This document shows, piece after piece, positions 55,419 to 60,784 of a DNA stretch of 60,784 bases (position 1 is the first letter of the stretch; every line of letters starts with the position of its first letter). Made by a program: the position numbers and the translations under genes. The notes below the pieces were generated by a model. It was not told the origin of the DNA. It searched no databases and saw only the letters and a list, made by a program, of their open reading frames with translations. Source of the stretch: Sporolactobacillus kofuensis (lineage in GTDB: Bacteria; Bacillota; Bacilli; Bacillales; Sporolactobacillaceae). The stretch spans positions 1-60,784 of the forward strand of contig NZ_JAMXWN010000016.1 in NCBI RefSeq assembly GCF_024125425.1, read 5' to 3'.

Positions 55419-56237
55419 TCAACTTCTTGTGACCGCTGTGCGCCTGCGCTCCATAAGGCGATGATAGATCATCCCGATAAAGTAGACGATCGATACAAAG
55501 CATACGATGAAGAAGCTGACGGGGGCATTCGTATAATACCCGACCGTTAAGCCGAACCAGACACCGAGTACAGCAATCACTACAGAGAGCAGAATCATGA
55601 TAAAAATCGACTGTGTATAGAAACGAGCAGCAGCAGCCGGTATCGTCATGAGTGCGAATACGAGCAACGCGCCGACAATTTGTACGGTGACACTCACTGC
55701 AATGGCCATGAGTAGGAGAAAGCCAATCGAAATCCAGCGAATCGGCAACCCGGCCGCTTGCGCGCCTAACTGGTCAAAGGAATCGAATTTAAGCCATCGA
55801 TACCCAATCGCCAGTGCGAGAAGAACAACGATAGTGAGTATAATGATCTGTCCGACATCCTGTAAGTCGATGCCGACAACGCTACCAAACAAAATGGTCT
55901 TGGTAAAAGTCGCCTGGACATTCGATAGGGACAGAAAAAGAATACCTAGACCGAGGGCAAGGCTGAGAATCACACTCACAGAAGCATCCCGCCGAAACAT
56001 GCGAACACCGAGTTGCCCAACCCCTAACGCGCCAAGAAGTGTAAAGAGTAATAATCCAAGGAGCGGATCAATGCCGGCAAATACAGCGAAAGAGGCACCT
56101 GCGAAACCGATATGTGAAAATGTATGCGCGATAAAAGAAAGATTTCTTCCTATGATAAAAACACCAATCGCACCGCACATAATGGCGATCAACGTTCCAG
56201 CGATAAACGCATGCTGCATGAAATCGTATTGAAACAT
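55419..56237 (-). CDS. znuB: Zinc ABC transporter membrane permease
   Basis: 272 residues with about eight membrane helices, in the ABC-3 metal permease family. HTFSHIGFAGASFAVFAGID near residue 38 and ALMTIPAAAARF near residue 195 are family marks. It moves zinc across the membrane with ZnuA and ZnuC. It follows znuC by 68 bases and ends the operon. The zinc specificity comes from the upstream Zur-like boxes rather than from the sequence alone. Confidence 0.92.
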   Translation of the reverse strand: MFQYDFMQHAFIAGTLIAIMCGAIGVFIIGRNLSFIAHTFSHIGFAGASFAVFAGIDPLLGLLLFTLLGALGVGQLGVRMFRRDASVSVILSLALGLGILFLSLSNVQATFTKTILFGSVVGIDLQDVGQIIILTIVVLLALAIGYRWLKFDSFDQLGAQAAGLPIRWISIGFLLLMAIAVSVTVQIVGALLVFALMTIPAAAARFYTQSIFIMILLSVVIAVLGVWFGLTVGYYTNAPVSFFIVCFVSIVYFIGMIYHRLMERRRTAVTRS

Positions 56238-56305
56238 TCGAATGGAAACCTCCAGGCTGCAAAATGACCGGTTGATCGATCATTAGTTCTCGTTTAATTA
56301 CTTTT

Positions 56306-57079
56306 TTACTTTACCGTTTCACTGAATTGAGCATGAATCATAGGATCAACCGAGATGGTAGATTCATGATCCATTGACAGTTCGGAATGATAATAATAGT
56401 GCAACGTTTCCGGCTGATCCAAAACCTCTGTACTCTCAGCAATCTCGTAGCGTCCGGGTGCAATCAGTAATAACCGATCGGCATACTCTTTAACAAGGTG
56501 CAGATCATGGCTAATAAAGATGACCGCAACATGCCATTCTCGTGCAACTTTTTTCACAAGCTTCATCATTTCTTCTTGCGCTGCAGGATCTAGGTTTGCT
56601 GTTGATTCGTCTAAAAGCAATAAATCCGGATAACGGACAAGTGCTTGTGCGAGAAAAGCGCGCTGCCTTTCTCCACCGGACAGCTTTCCAATCGATTTCT
56701 TTGCAAAACGCAGTGTATCTGTAAATTCCATGATCTCTTTCAAGGATTTTCTTTCCTTCTTCGAAAGCCATGGCAATAATCCTGAAGACTGACCAAGAGA
56801 AATAAAGTCTTTTGTTTCGATTGGTGTCTCATCATCAATGACGCGCGATTGTGGCACATAACCAATAACCGCTTTTTTCTGATCACTTTCAATCTGTACC
56901 GAACCAGATTGGGGCTTTAATAAGCCCAAAATACATTTCAACAAGGTGGATTTTCCCGCCCCGTTTGGACCAATAACGGCAAAGAGTTCGCCCGCAGACA
57001 CATCGAGAGACAGATCTTGAAGCACGTCTTGGCCGTTAAAACTGACTTGTAAATGATCCACACGAACGTTCTTCAGCAT
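56306..57079 (-). CDS. znuC: Zinc ABC transporter ATPase
   Basis: 257 residues from ATG 57079 (AAGGGGGGAT upstream). Walker A GPNGAGKSTLLKC (about 37-49), signature LSGGERQRAFLAQAL, Walker B LLLLDESTANLD. It powers ZnuB. The gene is 26 bases after the znuA stop. The C-terminus has histidines (EHTLHYYYHSEL-like region) as in some metal ABC ATPases. Confidence 0.93.
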   Translation of the reverse strand: MLKNVRVDHLQVSFNGQDVLQDLSLDVSAGELFAVIGPNGAGKSTLLKCILGLLKPQSGSVQIESDQKKAVIGYVPQSRVIDDETPIETKDFISLGQSSGLLPWLSKKERKSLKEIMEFTDTLRFAKKSIGKLSGGERQRAFLAQALVRYPDLLLLDESTANLDPAAQEEMMKLVKKVAREWHVAVIFISHDLHLVKEYADRLLLIAPGRYEIAESTEVLDQPETLHYYYHSELSMDHESTISVDPMIHAQFSETVK

Positions 57080-57105
57080 CAAAAATCCCCCCTTGCTTCT
57101 TATCA

Positions 57106-58017
57106 TTACTTGTTTTGCGCTTTATTTATCTGAGCTAATTGATCAAGCATCCACGATTTATAATTCTTACCGGCAGGCAGTGTCTCCGTCACTTTAATGA
57201 CCGGAACGCTGTGCTTATTTGCAAGACTAACCATTTTTTCAACCGTTGGACTCATCTCTTGAGTATTCGTAACGAAGAAGGCAATCTTTTTCTTCTTAAT
57301 GTCTTGCTGCATTTGCGCGATATCCTTTGGCGAAGGATCGGATTCTTCTTCGACCGCTTGTTCAAAGTGATTATTCGCAACTTTATAGCCGAGCGCTTCA
57401 AGCATGTAATCAAACACAGGCTCGGAAACGTCAACTAATTTATTATCCGATCTTTTTCTTAGTTTTGCAACTTCTTCATTAATAGGTTTCAAGGTTGTGA
57501 TGAACGTTGCGGCATTTTCTTTATATTGATCTGCATGGGCGGAATCAATTTTGGCAAGTTGATCAGCGAGATGATGAGCAAGTGCAGGCAATGTTTCTGG
57601 TTGATACCAAAGATGTTCGTTGTCACCATTCTTCTTGTTCATCACGTCTTCACCAACACGAATCACCTGATTATCTTTCTTGTTGGATACAAGTCTTCCC
57701 ATCCAATCATCATAACCAATACCATTGTAGATCACTAGATTTGCACGACTTACTACCCGAGCGGTCTGAGGTGTTGCTTCGAAATCATGCGGATCCATGT
57801 TCGGTTTATTCAGGATCGATGTCACCGTCACATGGTTTCCTCCGACTGCTTTGGCGACTTCTCCATAGAAATCTTCAGCAGATACAATACTTATTTTCTT
57901 TGACTCTGAATTATTGCCGTTCGATGCAGACTTGCTTCCGCAGCCTGAAAGAATACCGGCGAGTAAAATCAATACGCTCATAAAAAGCGTTACCTTCAGT
58001 GAACGTCGTTTTATCAC
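57106..58017 (-). CDS. znuA: Zinc-binding lipoprotein of the ABC transporter
   Basis: 303 residues from GTG 58017 (GGAGGT ten bases upstream). Lipobox LLAGILSGC, then a cluster A-1 metal-binding fold with likely ligands His in NMDPHDFEAT, His in NEHLWYQPE and acidic residues in VEEESDP. The long His-rich loop seen in many ZnuA proteins is not obvious. First gene of the operon, with a consensus promoter and two Zur-like palindromes upstream. Confidence 0.92.
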   Translation of the reverse strand: MIKRRSLKVTLFMSVLILLAGILSGCGSKSASNGNNSESKKISIVSAEDFYGEVAKAVGGNHVTVTSILNKPNMDPHDFEATPQTARVVSRANLVIYNGIGYDDWMGRLVSNKKDNQVIRVGEDVMNKKNGDNEHLWYQPETLPALAHHLADQLAKIDSAHADQYKENAATFITTLKPINEEVAKLRKRSDNKLVDVSEPVFDYMLEALGYKVANNHFEQAVEEESDPSPKDIAQMQQDIKKKKIAFFVTNTQEMSPTVEKMVSLANKHSVPVIKVTETLPAGKNYKSWMLDQLAQINKAQNK

Positions 58018-58052
58018 GATAGTAGTAACCTCCACAAACTGATATGTATGGT

Positions 58053-58073
58053 AAAACGCAACAATTACGATTT
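58053..58073. promoter_or_regulatory. Zur-box-like palindrome 1 (znuA leader)
   Basis: The reverse strand reads AAATCGTAAT then TGTTGCGTTTT. It fits the Bacillus Zur pattern TCGTAAT-n-ATTACGA in 7 of 10 right-arm positions, with a perfect left arm. It lies just downstream of the -10. Confidence 0.65.
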
Positions 58074-58085
58074 GATCACAAAACT

Positions 58086-58106
58086 AAATAGTAACCATTG
58101 CGTTTT
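58086..58106. promoter_or_regulatory. Zur-box-like palindrome 2 within the znuA promoter
   Basis: AAATAGTAAC then CATTGCGTTTT. It overlaps the spacer and -10 of the znuA promoter, an expected place for repression. Confidence 0.6.
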
Positions 58107-58116
58107 ATTCTGTCAA
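58088..58116 (-). promoter_or_regulatory. znuA promoter
   Basis: Reverse strand: TTGACA, 17 bases, TACTAT. A near-consensus sigma-A promoter about 70 bases before the GTG start. Confidence 0.75.
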
Positions 58117-58187
58117 GCATTGCTTCTCGCATTTTATGTTCTCAATAAGTTCGAACACTCATTACTATTTTTCGATTATCTTCATTA

Positions 58188-58457
58188 TTACCAACTTGCT
58201 TTTTTCACACCAGGGATTTGGCCTTTGTAGGCATACTCACGAAAAGCAATTCGCGACATGTTAAACTTTCGCATATAGCCATGAGGGCGACCGGTTAACG
58301 GACAACGATGATGCAAGCGCGTTGGCGATGCATCACGTGGCAGTTGGGCAAGCGCGATATAATCCTTTTTTTCTTTAAGCTCGCGTCTGAGTTCCGCATA
58401 CTTAGCAACAAGCGCTTCACGCTTCAGTTCTTTAACCACTTTAGATTTTTTTGCCAT
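58188..58457 (-). CDS. rpsN: Zinc-independent 30S ribosomal protein S14 paralogue
   Basis: 89 residues, the longer cysteine-poor S14 form: only one cysteine ([14 protein letters not shown]) instead of the two CxxC pairs of the zinc-binding 61-residue form. Such copies replace zinc S14 when zinc is scarce, freeing zinc. The start ATG 58457 follows AGAAAGGA; the longer in-frame extension is leader. A Zur-like palindrome with 19 of 21 consensus bases lies 131 bases upstream of ATG, and znuACB is next door. Confidence 0.95.
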   Translation of the reverse strand: MAKKSKVVKELKREALVAKYAELRRELKEKKDYIALAQLPRDASPTRLHHRCPLTGRPHGYMRKFNMSRIAFREYAYKGQIPGVKKASW

Positions 58458-58587
58458 AACTGTATCCTTTCTTTTTTTATTTGCTTTGTTAAAATCTGCT
58501 GTTGTTATTCTTTTTTTATTGCCATGCATCTTACACATTGCCTTTGGTCAGAAAAACAATAGTAACTGTTAACAAAGTTATTTTATC

Positions 58588-58608
58588 AAATCGTAACCAT
58601 TTCGATTT
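58588..58608. promoter_or_regulatory. Zur-box-like palindrome 3 upstream of rpsN
   Basis: AAATCGTAAC then CATTTCGATTT, the best of the three, matching AAATCGTAAT-n-ATTACGATTT at all but two positions. It could also affect the divergent rpiB-like gene. Confidence 0.75.
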
Positions 58609-58749
58609 ACAATAACTATTAAAACACTATTCTTCCATCAGTGCAAGCAATCCGTGTAAGAATAGAGTGGATTGGTGACACACATTGATGAAAGAGCGCA
58701 GAATATCTATACTATACTAAGTATGAGACACAAGATGGAGGAATGCAGA

Positions 58750-59220
58750 TTGAAGATTGCAATGGCAAGTGATCATGCAGGCTATGAATTAAAAGGTGAA
58801 ATTAAGGCTTGGCTCGAAAGTGAAGGACATGAAGTCATTGATTTTGGAACAGATAGCAAAGAATCCTGTGATTTATCTGATTATGTATACCCAGCTTCTC
58901 TCGCTGTCGCAAAAGGTGAAGCCGATCGAGGCATTTTTGTTGATGGTGTCGGCTATGGGAGTGCATTAATTGCGAACCGTATCTACGGATTGAACGCAGC
59001 AGTTTGTCAGGATCCTTTCTGTGCCAAACTGGCGCGGCAACATACGGATAGCAATGTACTGTGCATCGGTGGAAAGATTATCGGTTCAGGCATAGCACTT
59101 GAAATCGTTAATGTTTGGATGCATACCGATGTGCTCAGCGGAATCGAAAAATATACGAATCGAATTAAAAAGGTTCAAGCAATTTCAGAGAAACATCTAA
59201 AAAAACTTTCTGAGATCTAA
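58750..59220 (+). CDS. RpiB/LacA/LacB-family protein without the catalytic cysteine
   Basis: 156 residues from TTG 58750 (GGAGGA six bases upstream). N-terminus IAMASDHAGYELK is typical of ribose-5-phosphate isomerase B and galactose-6-phosphate isomerase subunits. The usual CGTGIG active-site loop reads DGVGYGSALIANR, so the catalytic cysteine is replaced by Asp. Downstream blocks (AAVCQDPFCAKLARQH, LCIGGKIIGSGIALEIV) are conserved. It may be a distinct isomerase subclass or non-catalytic; I do not assign a substrate. It has a strong terminator. Confidence 0.85.
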   Translation: MKIAMASDHAGYELKGEIKAWLESEGHEVIDFGTDSKESCDLSDYVYPASLAVAKGEADRGIFVDGVGYGSALIANRIYGLNAAVCQDPFCAKLARQHTDSNVLCIGGKIIGSGIALEIVNVWMHTDVLSGIEKYTNRIKKVQAISEKHLKKLSEI

Positions 59221-59248
59221 ACCGCTAAATGAAACGTCATGAACATGC

Positions 59249-59280
59249 AACAGCCTCTTTTTTTAGAGGCTGTTTTTTTT
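59249..59280 (+). terminator. Terminator of the RpiB-like gene
   Basis: AACAGCCTCT and AGAGGCTGTT around a T-rich loop, then eight T's. Confidence 0.9.
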
Positions 59281-59302
59281 ATATATAGGCTTAGTTAAAA
59301 AA

Positions 59303-59370
59303 TCGGCTGTTGTCTTTTTATTGTTTATTGCGATGTGCTGGCTTGCTGCGGGCGTCTCTCGCATTGTATG
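59303..59370 (-). repeat. Dispersed intergenic repeat, copy E (short form)
   Basis: Reverse strand: AATGCGAGAGACGCC, then CGCAGCAAGCCAGCACATCG and an A-rich stretch ending near CAGCCGATTTTTTAAC. The architecture is the same as short copy C. Confidence 0.55.
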
Positions 59371-59604
59371 AAAACTAGTGATTCATACAATTTTAAGAAT
59401 GCCCTGCCAAAATAGTTTACATAGAAAGGTTTATCCGCCGCATTAAACCTGAAAGTAAAAAAACAACGCGGTCTCAGACTGAACCAATGATTACATTATT
59501 ACATCCTTTTTTCAAACTTAAGAACTCTGTATGACAATGCTAATCTCTGATTGAAAGGAAACGAAACTCCTATGATAACTAGTGAAAAAGGAGAGGAGAA
59601 AATC

Positions 59605-60600
59605 ATGCCCAAGGTCAGAAACAGCTACTTTGACAACGCCAAGTTCTTCTTGATTTTGCTTGTCGTGTTTGGACATAGTCTCACTAATCTTAAGTCTGAT
59701 TCGCCGGTCATCAATTCACTGTACACGTTTATTTTTATTTTCCATATGCCTGCCTTCATTCTTATTTCCGGTTTTTTCTCAAAACGTTTTAATAAGCAAG
59801 GCTACGTGAAAAATGTATTAAAGAATACACTTATTCCTTATCTCATCTTCCAGACAATCTACTCTATTTTTTATTATGCTACTGGTTACGACAAAAGATT
59901 GACACTTGATCTTATCGACCCACATTGGACCCTTTGGTTCTTGATTAGCATCCTCTGTTGGAAATTGATGATCATTCCGTTCGCCAAACTTGGCAAATGG
60001 GGTTTCCCTATCGCGGTCATGCTTGGGATCTGTGCCGGATATTTCGATATGATTGGCACGGACTACAGTGCATCACGCACGCTCGCTTTCTTCCCTTTCT
60101 TCTATCTTGGTTACTTACTCAAGAAGGAGTATTTCATGAATGTGCTCACACGTGTGCCTGTGAAAATCGCCGGATTAGCAGTCCTTGCTGGGGTATATCT
60201 TGCTTGCCGCTATCTCTTTCCGAATGACCTGCAGGATTGGGTCCTTCATGACTCCTCATACCATGCGTTCGGTTTATCGAGAACAGAAGGAAGCTTCGTT
60301 AGACTCGGAGTCTATTGTGTCACCTTGCTCACCATTTTTGCGTTCATGTCTTTAATTCCAAAAAGAAAATGCATCGTTACCGGACTTGGCAAAAATACGC
60401 TCTACATTTACCTTCTCCATGGCTTTTTCATTAAAACCTTGGTACTTTTCCCAATCTATGATCAGATTCAGAATCTTTACCAATACACATTCTTGTTCGC
60501 CGGATCCCTTGCACTTTGCTATTTACTTGCGAGTCGTCCGGTGCGATTATGTACCAAACCAATTATTGAAATGAAAATGCCGCATCTGCAACAGCAGTGA
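59605..60600 (+). CDS. Acyltransferase family 3 membrane protein
   Basis: 331 residues with about ten membrane helices. Acyltransferase-3 marks: NSYFDNAKFFLILLVVFGHS at the N-terminus, FIFHMPAFILISGFFSKRF, WTLWFLISIL and YIYLLHGFFIK near the end. Such proteins O-acylate cell-wall or membrane glycans; no fused SGNH domain is present. The start ATG 59605 has the strong SD AAAGGAGAGGAG; TTG 59551 and ATG 59572 are weaker alternatives. Confidence 0.87.
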   Translation: MPKVRNSYFDNAKFFLILLVVFGHSLTNLKSDSPVINSLYTFIFIFHMPAFILISGFFSKRFNKQGYVKNVLKNTLIPYLIFQTIYSIFYYATGYDKRLTLDLIDPHWTLWFLISILCWKLMIIPFAKLGKWGFPIAVMLGICAGYFDMIGTDYSASRTLAFFPFFYLGYLLKKEYFMNVLTRVPVKIAGLAVLAGVYLACRYLFPNDLQDWVLHDSSYHAFGLSRTEGSFVRLGVYCVTLLTIFAFMSLIPKRKCIVTGLGKNTLYIYLLHGFFIKTLVLFPIYDQIQNLYQYTFLFAGSLALCYLLASRPVRLCTKPIIEMKMPHLQQQ

Positions 60601-60644
60601 AAAACAATGTAAGAAGATGCTAGACCAAAAAGGGATCACTAACT

Positions 60645-60745
60645 ATGCTGCGCTACGGTTGCTCGCTTTTCGCGGACAATCCAGGAGCCTCTTCGGCTGA
60701 ACCAGTAAGGCTTGTGGGGTCTCCTCCAGCTCGCTCCCTGTGCGC
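60645..60745 (-). repeat. Dispersed intergenic repeat, copy F (long form)
   Basis: Reverse strand: CAGGGAGCGAGCTGGAGGAG, ACCCCACAAG, AGCCGAAGAGGCTCCTGGAT and CGAAAAGCGAGCAACCGTAG. It closely follows the block order of copies B and D, and is next to the window's right edge. Confidence 0.68.
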
Positions 60746-60784
60746 TTAGTTCAAAACTTACCCTATAAAGAGGGTTTCTCAAAG

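Larger units (their letters stand above)
59221..59604. other. Intergenic region before the acyltransferase gene
   Basis: It holds the rpiB-like terminator, repeat copy E and about 230 bases of leader with no recognisable gene or clear promoter. Confidence 0.6.

Overview
The window looks like chromosome of a low-to-moderate GC, endospore-forming Firmicute of the order Bacillales. It has an alpha/beta-type small acid-soluble spore protein, SpoVR, PrkA and YhbH, a YhaL sporulation protein, and gene order that echoes the Bacillus subtilis yhaH-prsA-yhaL-yhaM-yhaN-yhaO and yhbB-trmL-prkA-yhbH neighbourhoods. A pyruvate formate-lyase pair and a fermentation-oriented set of genes suggest a facultative or fermentative spore former, for example a Sporolactobacillus-like lineage. 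That placement is inference. Starts are often TTG or GTG behind strong GGAGG-type ribosome sites, and I moved many start codons on that basis.

Layout. 0-13 kb: the right end of an IS3-family (IS150-like) element, then a YtxH protein, AmpS aminopeptidase, a YpmS-like protein, the secretion foldase PrsA, YhaL, the YhaM exonuclease, a CssR/CssS-like secretion-stress two-component system, the YhaN/YhaO SMC/Mre11-like pair and a Cof-type phosphatase. 13-17 kb: SASP, beta-carbonic anhydrase, a cold shock protein, a DeoR regulator with a HAD phosphatase, and a zinc-finger protein. 17-26 kb: pflB-pflA with a perfect CcpA (cre) site, a LOG-family protein, then a MurNAc recycling island murR-murQ-murP-mupG with its own promoter and putative operator. 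26-36 kb: spoVR, a moxR-DUF58-transglutaminase operon, a HemAT-type heme chemoreceptor and a globin-coupled GGDEF-EAL protein. 36-44 kb: SAM-I riboswitch plus metE, prfC, pgcA, a beta-phosphoglucomutase-like HAD protein and yhbH. 44-54 kb: two signal peptidase I paralogues with an orphan gene between them, prkA, trmL, an Amidase_6-type protein, ogt, a B3/B4-domain protein, an orphan, a secreted lipoprotein nuclease and a Crp/Fnr regulator with a C-terminal cysteine cluster. 54-61 kb: cvfB, znuABC and the zinc-independent S14 paralogue, all with Zur-box-like sites, an RpiB/LacA-family protein lacking the usual cysteine, and an acyltransferase.

How the parts fit. Zinc starvation is handled by one contiguous block (znuACB uptake plus a cysteine-poor S14), with Zur-like palindromes in front of both units. 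MurNAc released from peptidoglycan would be taken up and phosphorylated by MurP and opened by MurQ; MupG would split MurNAc-6P-GlcNAc. Secretion quality control (PrsA, CssRS-like, two signal peptidases) and oxygen/redox sensing (HemAT, Fnr-like, PFL) are recurrent themes.

The least explained structure is a dispersed intergenic repeat family with at least six diverged copies in this window. Two of these are short forms that look like internal deletions. Other points worth attention are a globin-coupled GGDEF-EAL protein that has lost its heme-ligating histidine beside an intact HemAT, and a hairpin placed exactly between the Shine-Dalgarno sequence and the start codon of yhaN. I found no CRISPR array, rRNA, tRNA, prophage or obvious defence island.
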